Source: Pseudovirgaria hyperparasitica
Lineage: Eukaryota; Ascomycota; Dothideomycetes; Acrospermales; Acrospermaceae
Assembly: GCF_010093815.1 (NCBI RefSeq)
Contig: NW_022985554.1
Span: 20,792 to 84,791, forward strand
Direction: 5' to 3'
DNA: 64,000 nt
Below, piece after piece: positions 1-11,400 of the stretch (its first letter is position 1; every line of letters begins with the position of its first letter). The translations under genes and the position numbers were made by a program. The notes beneath the pieces were generated by a model. That model saw nothing but the letters and a program-made list of their open reading frames with translations, did not search any database and had not been told where the DNA came from.

Positions 1-1
1 G

Positions 2-3000
2 GACACGGAGGTCACAATAACGCTTCGCCCGTTCAGTGACGCCTCAAGGGGGCAATCGGACACATGGGACGAATTCAAGATCTGCTCATACGAATCGAAG
101 CGCGGGTGGGCCCAACACTGCCGAGGACTTGTCCGGGTAAATGACTCCGAGAAACACAAAGATCGAACGGTCGCTGTCGACGCCTCGATGCATGAGGCAG
201 CGGCAAGGAGCCAATTCGATCACGCAGCTGCTTTGGCAACAAAACCTGTCGACGAAGACGCTATGTACGCCAGAATTGACGCAGTAGGAGCTGGTTACGG
301 TAGCACTTTCCAAGGCCTGCGTCAATGCTACACAGGGGCCCACCACAGTCGTGGTAACATCTTTGTACGAGATACTCGAAGCATAATGCCCAAAGAACAC
401 GAGCCTACCCTCATCATTCACCCATCTCTGCTCGATATTTTCCTACACCTCACTTGGCCTATCCTCGGTGCTGCAGGAGACAATTTCGAGACCCTATACA
501 TGCCCACAGTAGTGCAATCAGTCAAGATTGGCCGTGATGTAGTGCACATTCCAGGAGAGTACTTATCTGTTTGGTGCGCTGGAGACCCAGATCTCTCCAA
601 TCCCAAGCCGACTACATTCGAAATTTGTGCAGCTAGAGCAGGCGATCTTGGAAACCCAGTGATCAAATTCGACGGATTTGTTATGACGCCAATCAGGGAC
701 TCTGGTGCAGCTGATAAGTCTCTCGTGAGAAAACTTTGCTATAAGCTCGTCGAGCAGCCCTTTATAGCCCCGATTCCAATCAGTCAGAAGAGTGAGATGA
801 ATGGTCAACACCATAATGGCATCAATGGACACGTATATAGCAATGGCCACGCGAATAGCGTCAACGGTAATATCTCTGATGATGAGCTAGCAGACAGCGG
901 TATCGGCACGCCGATTGAACAACCAAATATCCTCATCCTCCAGATTGGTGAAAACGACAAGCTTGCTGAGGATCTAGCCGGCGCCATCAACTTCTCGACT
1001 GGTTCGCGACCTCCGATTCGGACTGTCGGCAAGACGTACTGCTCCAATAAGCGCCTTGTCATCCTTGAAACGGCCACGAAGTCACTACGCACGATCGAGC
1101 AAGCTGAGTTTGATAGCCTTAAGCAAGCTCTATTAACTGCTAAGGACGTACTGTGGGTTTACTCTCGCGACTTTCCAGAGTCGAGCATGAGTGTCGGTAT
1201 GCTCCGCTCGATTCGCTCGGAAAATTCGCATAGAATCGCGATACTGGGTGTTGAAGACATTGAGTTAAAGTCGAACTGGCCTTCCAGGTCGATCATGCGA
1301 ACTCTGGATGCCCTGTGGTTCGCCGAGTATGAAAAACCCGTGGAAGATCTAGAGTTCGTGGCTAAAGATGGCGCACTATTCGTGCAACGAGTCGAGGAAG
1401 ACAATCTTATGAATCAATTCGTCAGTAACGAGAATGGCGCTACCATTCTTGAAAAGCAGTCGTTTGAACAAGCGGATAGAAGACTGAAGATGCAGATCGG
1501 TAGCTATGGGGCTCTTGATAGTATCCACTGGGTGGACGACATTCCTGTTGCCCTTGGGGATGGCGACGTCGAAATCGAAGTTAAAGCTTCTGGTGTCAAC
1601 TTCAAGGATATCGTGGTCTGTATGGGACAGCTCAGTCAACCGTACATCGGCGTCGAGTGCAGTGGTATCATTTCTGCAGTTGGCAAGAACGTGACCAGCG
1701 TCAGGATCGGACAGAGAGTCATGGCTCAAGTCGAAGGCGCATATTCAACCTACGCACGCTGCCCTGCGACGAGTGTTCATCCTATCCATGAAGGCATGAC
1801 TTTTGAACAAGCAGCGACTATACCGGTCGTATTCTGCACGGCATACTATGCACTGTTCGACCTCGGCCGGCTACAAAGAGGTGAGAAAGTGTTGATACAC
1901 GCTGGCGCTGGCGGTGTAGGGCAGTCTGCTATCATGCTTGCGAAAATGGTCGGCGCCGATATCTACACAACTGTGGGTAGCCGAGATAAGAAGAAATTCT
2001 TGATGGACCAGTATAATCTTCCCGAAGATCGCATCTTCTACAGCAGAGATACCTCCTTCGCAACAGACATTCGCAGGGCAACCGGCGGGTATGGTGTAGA
2101 TGTTGTCTTGAACTCTTTGGCTGGTGACATCCTCCACGACACCTGGGGCCTACTCGCGCCCTTTGGTCGCTTTTGTGAGATTGGCAAGGCCGACATTACC
2201 AGGAATAGTCGCCTGGACATGATGAAGTTCGAGTATAACTGTTCTTTCAACTCAATCGATCTGACCAAGGTGGCATCTTACAAGCCTCAACTTATGCAAC
2301 GTTTGCTCGCAGACGTCTGTGGTCTGATGAGCAAAGGAATTATCTCTCCCATATCGCCTGTCAAGATCTACTCTATTTGCGAAACTGAATTGGCTTTCAG
2401 AGCTTTGCAAAGTGGCAAAGCTATGGGTAAGCTTGTTGTCGTTCCTCATCCAACTGATACTATTCTTGTAAGTACCCTCTGATACTTCGTTTTCGTAGGT
2501 TCTCATCAGATCCAGGCGTCCAAACGAAAAGTTGGCGACAATATCCTCCATGCTGATGCTACGTATGTCATCATTGGCGGTACAGGTGGTCTCGGCCGTA
2601 GTCTCGCGAAGTGGATGTCGTCAAAAGGTGCCCGCAACATCGTCCTTACATCTCGAAGCGCAACTATCAACGCCCGGATCCAAGCCCTGATGGACGATCT
2701 CGAGCCAAGCGGAACAAGAATTCTGGTTCAAAAATGCGATGTAGCCGACAAGGCATCCCTCGAGAATCTCATATTCACAGGCCTCGGATCCCTCCCCCCT
2801 ATTCGCGGCGTCGTTCATGGTGCTATGGTCCTTCGAGATACTCTCTACGAGCAAATGTCTCTTGCAGACTTTCACGCCGTAACAACTTGCAAAGTTGATG
2901 GCGCTCTTAATCTTGCCTCAATTCTCTCTTCCTCGCCCCTCGACTTCTTCATCGCCCTCTCCTCTATTGCCGGTGTTATTGGAAACCGCGGTCAGGCCGC

Positions 3001-3646
3001 CTATGCTGCCGCAAACGTCTTCTTGGATTCATTCATGGCGCACCGTCGAGCTCAGGGTCTGCCTGGTGTCTCCATTGATCTGACTGCCGTTTCCAACGTC
3101 GGTTACCTAGCCGATGGGAGCGCCGCGCGCCGAGAGGAAGTGCTCAAGAACATAGGCGGCTCAACAATCGATAAGGCAGAAGTGCTAGCCATTTTTTCGG
3201 CAGCTGTCACGGGTGAGATTACTCGTACATGCGCAGGACAATGCATCACCGGCCTAGCCACAAATGACTCTACAAGTTTTTGGCTCGAAGACAATAAATT
3301 CAAGTCTCTGCGCGAAGCCGTTCAACAGACTTCAGGGTCGGCTGGCTCATCAGGTGTTGCGGTCGCACTATGTAAAGTGCTGCGTACATCGGCAAGCAAA
3401 GACGATGCGAAGCAAGCATTCTACTCGGCACTCGCAGCCAAGTTGGGGGCTGTACTGGTGGTCCCTGAGGATGCGATCGAGCCGACGCACACATTGAAGA
3501 GTTTGGGCTTGGACAGCCTGGTTGCGATAGAGATCCGTAACTGGATTGGGCGAGAAACTGAAGTGAATGTGCAGGTCCTGGAGTTGTTGACGAGTGGAAG
3601 CATCATGAGTTTGGTGGAGCTGGTGTTGAAGAAGATGGGAATTTGA
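2..3646 (+). CDS. Highly reducing polyketide synthase, C-terminal part (DH-ER-KR-ACP); 5' end outside window
   Basis: Builds a reduced polyketide from acyl-CoA units. The frame is open from base 2, so the KS and AT domains lie upstream of the window. Exons 2-2467 and 2510-3646, joined by a 42-nt intron (GTAAGT...ATCAG) that keeps frame and removes a TGA at 2480-2482; about 1,200 residues are visible. In order: end of the dehydratase double hotdog with HPSLLD (putative catalytic Asp near base 434); an Asn/Gly-rich linker (about 800-870); a structural pseudo-KR region; enoyl reductase with the NADPH loop AGAGGVGQ (about 1903-1930); ketoreductase with GGTGGLGRS (about 2573-2600) and the SS...YAAAN active site (about 2960-3015); carrier protein with GLDSL, phosphopantetheine Ser codon 3514-3516. 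No methyltransferase SAM motif is seen between DH and ER, and no thioesterase or reductase follows the ACP, so release probably needs a separate enzyme. Family certain; product unknown. Confidence 0.95.
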
Positions 3647-4708
3647 ATTTGGACCATGCATATACAGACGGCGGGGATGGGTGGCCGGGATAATGCAGTG
3701 TTAAGTGTGGCGTTCGCAGCAGGGACCTTATATTTTTGTTTCAGCAGTCAGGAGTTCGGTTGCATACGCGCTACTAGGTATATACGGGTCATTGATGGTG
3801 TCACCGTTTATTGGATTTGGGTATCTTCGTTTCCGCATTCGCCCAGGCAGAGGGTGTGTACGATCTTATTTGAAGCAAAGGTCAGGCCGGGGCTTTGTCT
3901 TGTTCTCTACTTTTTTGCTGTTTGTAATACCATTGGCCCAAGGGCGTTGTACAGGCCTAAACTCTACTATCTGCCTGATGCTATTACTATATAAATTCGA
4001 TTATATTTGAAGAGCCGTGTATCCACCCCAACCCACCTGTGGGAGAAAAAACCATGTGAATAACAGTGCTGAGCGTTCTAGCCCGACATCACGCACGCTT
4101 TCTGTTATCATCACAGTAACATATCTCCATTCTGTTCCACAGTTTGTATACGAATGGGCCACTTGATGGGTTATATAACCCTTACCCTCTTCGTTGCTAG
4201 CCTGCGTCGACCAGCATGTGTTCAGCGTGTCACACTGAAATGGCTTGCAGTACCGAATTTCTCATGCCGATGAGCGAGGAGCCGCGATGTTGGCCGCTCC
4301 AGGGTTCTGCCACTCCGATACTTCGATGTCACAAAATATGACTATTTGGTTGAAGGATGATATCGTTGTCACTCAATGCTGACTGTATCATGGATCCTGC
4401 CGCAGACATTAATAAGGAGGACTACTTCACTGACTATAGCGTTCTCTCACTTCTCAAAGCTAGTCCGCACATGTCGAATTAGGGACAAGAATGCGATGGT
4501 TCCTTGGTATAGAATGGGAAAGAGGATAGCAAGCAGACAATAGGAAGTTGACCCACTATAGCTATGACCATAATGGCCTGAGTTGAAATACTGGGCTACT
4601 TGGTTTTGACACCCCTAGCCCGCCCGTACTACGATTCACTCAGTCGTCCAAAATTCACATCCTCATAGCAAATCTCTGCAACTCTACTAGAACAATCGAT
4701 AATAACAG
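3647..4708. other. Intergenic, no gene recognised
   Basis: Holds the 3' flank of the polyketide synthase gene and the approach to the hydrolase relic. Short ORFs of up to 112 codons start just after the PKS stop (3656-4010), but they resemble no family and overlap each other in different frames, so I do not call them. No tRNA, repeat or transposon signature was seen. Confidence 0.5.
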
Positions 4709-4709
4709 A

Positions 4710-5659
4710 CAGAACCATCAGCATACCTACATTGGTACCCATTCATAGCTTGTGGCATACACCTGCCTGCTACGACCAAGTCATCGAACCTTTGAAGAAA
4801 GTGCGTGGCTCCATATGCACTGCCATCAGCCTCATGTCTACACAAGGTGACCCAGACACGACTTTGAGGATGACATTCGTGCAACCTATCACTCAGTAAA
4901 TGTTGGGATTGCATAAGTGCTCAGTGTGGTAGTCGTCGCTCGCTCGTACGGTGGTGTTGTTCGTAATAGTGTTGTCAAAGGACTGGCAGCGAGTCGCAAA
5001 CCGAGCTGCACTATGACTTTGACCACCCATAGCCATGGCCATGTCATCGGCCAGATCCTCATCGCATCCGGCTTCGATTTTACTGGTCTTTCTTCTTTCA
5101 TGGACTCAATACTTAGTATTCCACCACCTGCATAGCGCGTCACCAAAGCCACAAGATCTGCAGAACTTGAGAATTCACCATGTGACCTTTTTTACCACGA
5201 TTCATCTGCCGAAGATGCGGAAGGTTGCACGATGCAGCGTCTCAACGCATTATTCGAAGGAGGTGAACATGCGCACACCGGTTGGAAGGATGCTCCTGTG
5301 TGGTACGTAGGCACGTCCGAACACCATGCCTTGTCGGTCGTAATGCAAAGAATCACGGTTGCAACGGCCAGAGGGATGGACGGTAACGTCGTTCACCGAG
5401 AGCGTAAGAGCAGTCATTCGCCATTTTTTTAAATATGCCTGATGATGTTGTGCATATCGTGCTGGATGCGGTGTGTGCCTTTACAGGACCAAAAGTCACT
5501 AGTACTACGGAGCAGCAGCGAGCGCAGTTGTATGTGAACCCCTCGTTGGAACTGTTCAACCCGGTGACAATGATACGTTTTGGATTGCCTATTGGATTCC
5601 GTAGGATCATAGGCTGGGTGGCGTTTAGTGTTATCCTTATGAAGAGATTCCTGAGATGA
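4710..5659 (+). pseudogene. Broken alpha/beta-hydrolase (AB_hydrolase_6-like) gene
   Basis: Conceptual translation follows a common fungal family of small alpha/beta hydrolases from end to end: the HTPACYDQVIEPLK start, GDPDTTL, the strand before the nucleophile elbow followed by SYGGVV, GHVIGQILIASGF, CDLFYHD, GGEHAHTGWKDAPVWYVGT, SSHSPF and a hydrophobic tail ending near 5659. The frame is destroyed: a one-base loss is needed near 4866 to reach DDIRAT, an in-frame TAA lies at 4914-4916, a TAG at 5133-5135 sits where relatives have a Trp, and a T run at 5424-5431 shifts frame before MPDDVV. The nucleophile-elbow His reads Arg, and the usual acidic residue in the TSEDHAL region reads His. The gene is downstream of and parallel to the polyketide synthase, so it could be a dead member of that cluster; this is inference. 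Confidence 0.75.
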
Positions 5660-6025
5660 AGGTAGTTGTACATCGCAAGGGCTTTTGTTGTTTCCTTGAT
5701 GATAAACAGATCTTATTGAACTCTCCTCTCATGCTAGGACCACTCTCTATTTCCTGGCTCTATTAATCTCAGTACTCTTATTAAGAGACTGATGCTTAGA
5801 TTCCTCCAGAGTATGGCTTGCTCCAGGACTATTCTATATGGGTCTGGGAAGCTGTGTCAAATGCATTAAAGCAGATGCTTCTGCCCTCGGTCGTCAAATT
5901 AGTATGACTAACGAAGTCTGGGACCATACTGGTGAACAGTGTCAAAGATATGCGGGGTTGGTCGTGTCGACCATCAGGGCTGTATGATTGCATCGTCGGC
6001 CTCATAATGCTCTACATCTGCGGGC
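5660..6025. other. Intergenic between hydrolase relic and TRS20
   Basis: AT-richer spacer holding the 3' flanks of the plus-strand hydrolase relic and of the minus-strand TRS20 gene. No additional gene or repeat was recognised. Confidence 0.5.
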
Positions 6026-6585
6026 TCATAGGTATTTCTTTGCCGAAGCAGCGACTCGTGACCTGAAAACTGGGCTGCGAACAGGTGTGTCTACTCTCCA
6101 GAATGGGTTCATTATAGTCTTGACCCAGGAATCATACACATCGTTGAAAAAGTTCTTGATTGCCTCGTCTGTCGCAGCTGGTGTTGTACTCGTAGGGGCG
6201 TTACGGTTTGCTGTCAGAGAGGACGGATTTGAAGTGGTAGAAATGTTATTCGGTTGGTGGAGTAGGAGAAATTTGGCATTGGCAGCAGTGATGAAGGCAG
6301 ATATTGTGCTTCCCGTTGGCGGGTACCGGTCTATGGTCTTTAGGTACCTGCGATGTCCATTGTAAGAAGAGGGCTATGGGGAAGGTCTGGAGAATCTCAC
6401 ATTTGGCCACCTGCCCATTGGACTTCTTCTAGGATATCCAGACTTGCATGCGCGACAAACTGGTTCATGTGACGAGTGTCTTCGCGGAATCGAGAGATGC
6501 CGTCTCCGCCTTGCCTGTATGTTCCGAATTCATGCTCGAATAATGGGTTGTCCTTGGTACCAATGATGACAAAGTAGTAAGACAT
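6026..6585 (-). CDS. TRS20: TRAPP complex subunit TRS20 (sedlin/TRAPPC2)
   Basis: Core subunit of the TRAPP tethering complexes, which activate Ypt/Rab GTPases in ER-Golgi and Golgi traffic. Two exons on the minus strand: 6401-6585 and 6026-6347, with a 53-nt intron (GTGAGA...CGCAG). The split Met codon AT|G restores the conserved QM-YLKTID junction. The product is 168 aa, close to the usual 140-175 aa. It starts MSYYFVIIGTKDNPLFEHEF, continues with the HMNQFVAHASLDILEE longin-fold helix, then FITAANAKFLLLH, IKNFFNDVYDSWVKTIMNPF and a C-terminal AKKYL. A Ser/Thr/Asn-rich loop is inserted after LLLHQP, as is common in fungi. The gene is intact and faces MRPL31 across a 231-bp divergent promoter. 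Confidence 0.95.
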
Positions 6586-6816
6586 TGCGATCTCAATGCG
6601 AGTAGCCAGTACGTGTCTGGGAGTCGTTGTCTTACGATGTCAATAAATAGGAATCAACTCCGCTTCCACGTTGGAGCTCACTTCGGTAGAAGGCGCTACT
6701 CCACAAGTAGCCTAGTATTGTGATCTAAGCTTCCAGGTTCCGACTAAGGACGTCGAGAAGCGATTTGATCATCTTTTGACGACATTAACCACATTACCGT
6801 AAACCTCATTTTGAGA
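6586..6816. promoter_or_regulatory. Shared divergent promoter of TRS20 and MRPL31
   Basis: 231 bp between two start codons pointing away from each other, so both housekeeping genes must be driven from here. I see no clear TATA box; the assignment rests on gene orientation only. Confidence 0.6.
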
Positions 6817-7274
6817 ATGTTCGGACCATTCAGAGCTACTCAATCGCTCAGTGTTGGTCTTCTCTGGTTCGGGGTTCCAAACCAACTACAATTTCGTCAT
6901 CGCTAACACCCTTTCCGCAGGAAGATCCCCTGGCGACTCTCCCCAACCCAAAAAGCGCGACAACGTAAGCGCCTCCGAAGAGTAGACGATGTTGTTGCAA
7001 CACTTGATCACGCATTGGCGAAGTTAAGAATGAGCACAAAGAAGCTTGAACGTTGGAAGGAGGAAATGCCGCGAGAAGAAGAGATGCTCCCAAAGGACAA
7101 ATACACGGTGTTCGATCGGAAAGAGAAAAAGTACAGGAAAGCACTACACAGTACGTAATTCCATAAAGTGTAGTCAACCTCAGAGACGCTCTGACTGAAA
7201 GATGTCTAACGCTTCACGTAGAATTACCCAAGTGGACGAGAGTTTCGCAACGACTAAATCCACCTGGGTTTTAA
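6817..7274 (+). CDS. MRPL31: Mitochondrial large-subunit ribosomal protein L31 (MRPL31 family)
   Basis: Structural protein of the fungal mitochondrial ribosome. Three exons: 6817-6866, 6921-7150 and 7222-7274, giving 110 aa, a usual length for the family. Both introns are supported by conserved junctions. The first restores LLW-KIPWRLSPTQKARQR. The second (71 nt, GTACGT...GTAG) restores KALH-KLPKWTRVSQRLNPP before the stop. The middle exon carries EEMPREEEMLPKDKYTVFD, a hallmark of the family. The first intron uses an uncommon donor, GTTCGG, with a CTAAC branch site near 6903 and CCGCAG acceptor. The protein is short, basic and intact. It was hidden because no exon is long enough for a standard ORF call. 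Confidence 0.93.
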
Positions 7275-8018
7275 ATAATTCACTCGTGTATTATAACGTC
7301 TGAGTACTGTATCAAGAATCAAAGAGCAGGTGTACATATAATGGCACCGATGATATATATTACCTGTTTCAACGATACGAGTCTGCATAATCCGTTCGCA
7401 TCTTGAGATGCAGGAAACTGCAAGGGTCGCCGTGCTGAAAGTATCGATCAAGTGTTTATCAACATGGAGATCTGCGAGAGCTTGGTAGCACTGCGGTGGG
7501 AAAGACCGGCTACGAGTCAAGGTTAACGGAAAGGCATGATGATCAAATCATTCCGAGAATCCATTTTTTAATTGTTGAATCGGACAGTTGGACTATTATT
7601 AGGCATTCGTCTGCCCAAGTAGCACCAGAGGAGTACTGAACATCGTTGCCACCAGAGTCAGCATGTTCCACAAGTCAGACAGAGTAGAGTATATCGAGGC
7701 TCGTGCATGCCATCGTCAACCGCACCTTCTCGCTATGGTGTAACGATCTCGGGGCTCTCGACCTAGGTACTCTAGGAGGTACTTTCCAAGCTAACGCATC
7801 GGATTTGTTACGTAGATCAGGGCTCGTATACTGCCAGTGAGTATTCTGAGCGCGGCATAAATTATCCTGCTGCACTACTTTTTATCCTCTTAGACCTATC
7901 CCAATCCCACTCCTACAGTTTGATCCTACATTCCGCTTATAGTACTTATTTCTTCAGCGTACCTGTTAGTGGCACAAACTAATTGCCGCTCGTCTACTTG
8001 CCCCGCTACCCAAAATTG
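7275..8018. other. Intergenic with one exon-like minus-strand stretch
   Basis: Mostly unassigned. On the minus strand, about 7363-7492 is flanked by a plausible acceptor (CCCACCGCAG) and donor (ACAG|GTAATA) and reads without stop, but the peptide matches nothing I know. Further upstream on the same strand (about 7595-7680) a short hydrophobic frame ends in two stops. These could be decayed exons or chance. Confidence 0.3.
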
Positions 8019-8408
8019 ATGACGGAGTATTGCGAAACTACTAGACCAAGCTCTCTCCTCTCGAAGGTCCGATATCAATTCAGAGTGGTGTGGTATCGTC
8101 AAGAAGTTACTTTGCCGTTCTACATGCTTGAATCATGGGAGCGCGGACTGGTTTATCTTACGCTCATATCGATCGCAAGCCTTCTAGGCTATACTGTGCG
8201 ATCTTTCATACTACCTGTTCTTATCACTTGTGTTCGGACCATTCTTCTTGAAATGAATATGTCGACTGAGGCGACTAAGATGTCAATTTCTGAGCATCCA
8301 GGATGTGAATATGTCGAAGTCGTCAGAGATGCGGCTGCGCTTTTGCATTGTGAGCCTTGGGAACGTTTCGAGAACTCATCCTTGTCCTGGGTCATTTTCG
8401 ACGTATGA
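8019..8408 (+). CDS. Probable small subunit of serine palmitoyltransferase (SPT_ssu-like)
   Basis: A 129-aa single-exon ORF from ATG 8019. The frame is open 12 codons further upstream, but only from a TTG. Residues about 17-60 fit the pattern of fungal serine palmitoyltransferase small subunits: a basic helix, then YRQEVTLPFYMLESWERGL and a following membrane segment (YLTLISIASLLGY). These small ER proteins bind the catalytic LCB1/LCB2 dimer and stimulate the first step of sphingolipid synthesis. The C-terminal half (about 75-129) does not resemble the family, and the true 3' end could instead use an intron. Assignment rests on one short motif region, so confidence is moderate. Confidence 0.5.
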   Translation: MTEYCETTRPSSLLSKVRYQFRVVWYRQEVTLPFYMLESWERGLVYLTLISIASLLGYTVRSFILPVLITCVRTILLEMNMSTEATKMSISEHPGCEYVEVVRDAAALLHCEPWERFENSSLSWVIFDV

Positions 8409-11400
8409 GAACCTATTCCGACTTTATCAAACGGCCTTCCTTCTTCGAGTACGTAAAACAGATGCAGTTTTAAGGTTCTTTGGAGATAATTAGGACGCAG
8501 AACCCAAGACAAAAATCACATCAGCGTCGACAAATGTTCGAACTTACCGTAATCGCACTAAGAAACCACGGACCAACAGCGAAAAGTAATGATCTGCTGA
8601 TTGTCGAATCGCCATATCTGTACGAGCTCATAGAAGCGTCGCTTGCACGAGATTAGAGCCGAAATCCACCACCAACGAGGCAACATTCCGATCCTTTGCG
8701 ACCATGAGAACAGAGACGTACCGGGGCAGATGTGTTGATATGGCTAAAACTCGATAGATCTGTCAGCAGCCATTCAGATAGACGAATAAAGGGTCCTTTG
8801 CCGGGCGGTGAGTCTTTTGGTAAGCCATTGGAATCGTAGTGATCATCGTTTTGTGCTTGAATATACTTTGGCTAACACGCGCATTCGGAACAATATGGGT
8901 GCCGTTGATGTCTGATTAGCTCGTCATAATGGAGACTTTGTAGATCTTCATCCGTGCTGATCGGAGCTGCTTAGCAAATGTGAAACCCTGTTGGACCCTG
9001 GACCAGTCACAAATACTGCCGCACCCCAATCCTTGTCTTCAGTTTCGCTTTATGTCTTCACTCACCATCCATACTGGTCTCTTGCACATTATACCTTCTC
9101 GGTGTGTTAGCAGGTCCGATATCGAAAAGCTTGCTGACTTCGCTGCATGAAGTGTGAGATGCAATCCGTAATCCTGGCAAAGACGTACATCACTAATGAT
9201 AAGTAGAAACGCCCTCGCTGACTGAATGAGACAAGGAGCGACCTGTGTCAGCATCAGACCATGACGCCGACCCCAAGCACACGTCAATTGGGTTTCCAAG
9301 ACAATACAATTGGTAGGCGGAAGCTCGGAAGGGTTGCCGAGACCTATATATGGAGGCAATCATATTCACCAGGTACCTGGAAGGGACCGGACTGTTAAGA
9401 TGGCTATACTTCTCAGGAATTCCAGCGTTGTACACCTCATCCAGGTCCTTTGCTACATGGATAGCAAAATACAATCGCACCACTATATCAGATCCTAAGC
9501 TGATTCCGTTGAGTTTTAAATATCTTGCATCCCGGTAGAAACCACCCGGAACAAAAAGTGCTGGACCAGAGAATCCGCCTATTATGGTAGGTTGTACATT
9601 TGCCATATAGGACAAAACACTGGCATTCCTGACGACCTGTGATGGAACCTGCGGATTGCCATCCTATCTTTCTGGAGAATGTTGTATCACAAGACAGTCT
9701 CATGAACGAATTCATAGCAGGACGCAACTTTTCCAGCCACTAGCTTTTTCTGGCGCAACAAGTCTGGCCACTCTCTCCTCGGACCTGTTCGCATGCCGAT
9801 ATTTTTAGGCCTTGGCAATAGGACCACAAAAACCACTCTCGGCGAAGAAATGTGTTGAAGTATTGAAACTTCCATATGAAACCTTTACACGTCCGGTGGC
9901 TTCCGCTGTGGTCCGGATGTTCCCAACTGGCAACGTGATCACGATCCATGGTTCAGCTCGACAAAACTCCCGCATAAACCGCCGTGTCGCATTTAGGACA
10001 GAGTGAATTATCATCCACTTCGTGGATAGATTTTCACGGCGTGTGGAAATATGAGCTAAGCGATCACCACTACACCGAAAAGCATCCTGGGGTTAGGTTC
10101 GAAGGCAACAAATCATGAGATTAGTACACCTACACCTTCTATGAATGGGAGTGGATCAACACCACAATAATGGCCACAATGTCCAAGGTAACAACACCTA
10201 ATCAATCGAAGGCAGAACCTCCTTGATTACCACGGAAGCATGCTATCATTTACCTCCTGTTGTCCCTGGCCTCCTTGCGGAATTCTCGTTAGATTGGATA
10301 CTCAGGTCTCTTCACACAGGTATCTCGGGGGTTTTCGTAACCATATTTCCTGCCACAATGCCATGTATAAGAGCGACTTCCCATGGATTTAGCAAGGATT
10401 GTCCAAGGTATTAGAAGGTGCCTGTTTCGTTGCGAGTTGGCTGCCGTAGGAAATGTTTGCCGAAACACTCGGTTCACGAATTCACGAGGCAATCTTTAGC
10501 CCCCTGGCCGAGGACCAAAAATAACTCTGCATGATGGACTCTCAATTCCTCCTCGCTATCCTCATCACATCGAGACGAATTAGTAAGGGACTTCGTTCCG
10601 GAACTTGGGCTGGTTCATACCTGGCCACTTCAGCTGATGCCTTGTCATCGTTGAACTCATCCGTTCTGGCCTCATATCGGAGCACTACTGCAAGTCGTAT
10701 AGGCCCCGCACGAACCAAAAGAGCTCCTGATATTCCACACGAAGGTTATCCTTACGGTTCGACTTCCTAGTCCTAGTCTTCTAGCGATCAACGCAATAGT
10801 CGAAAGTCCGACCTAAATTCGAGCTCGGATCACTTACTCACAATAGTATCCGTCACTTCCATGCGACAATGCGACGACAACAAGCTAGTATACGTCTTGG
10901 TAGCACGACTGAAGTTTTCCATTTCAGGTGAGTCTGATCATCCGTCAAAGTGTTCCAACTAATGTCAAGCTATCCCTACTGCCTACATGATCTCATCCCC
11001 AGTACCTGATTCTTCCGCTCTTTACCATCAAATCAAATCTCATGTACTCCTGGAACTACGTGTAAATTCTGACTCATAGGTATACTCTCTCATTTGCTCG
11101 TTTGCTTCATTCACTCACAACATTTCCATTGCGAGGAGCCGTTGCAAGTGGATACTACTTCTCTACCTCCGGGTTTCTGTCCTTGGTGACAGCTCTTTCC
11201 TATTTACCTCTCCTACACCCACAAGTCCCAAAGGTTACTGCTCTGTAGCCAAATTTCTCTGCTCTCGCTGTCTGGTTACACCAATGCTCATGCACACAAC
11301 AATTTCGAGTATTGTTTTCAAGCACTGTTTGCAAGTACGAAATCATGTTTTTCGAAGACTGGCATGATGTCTTCACATGCACTAATTGGTTGCTGACGCG

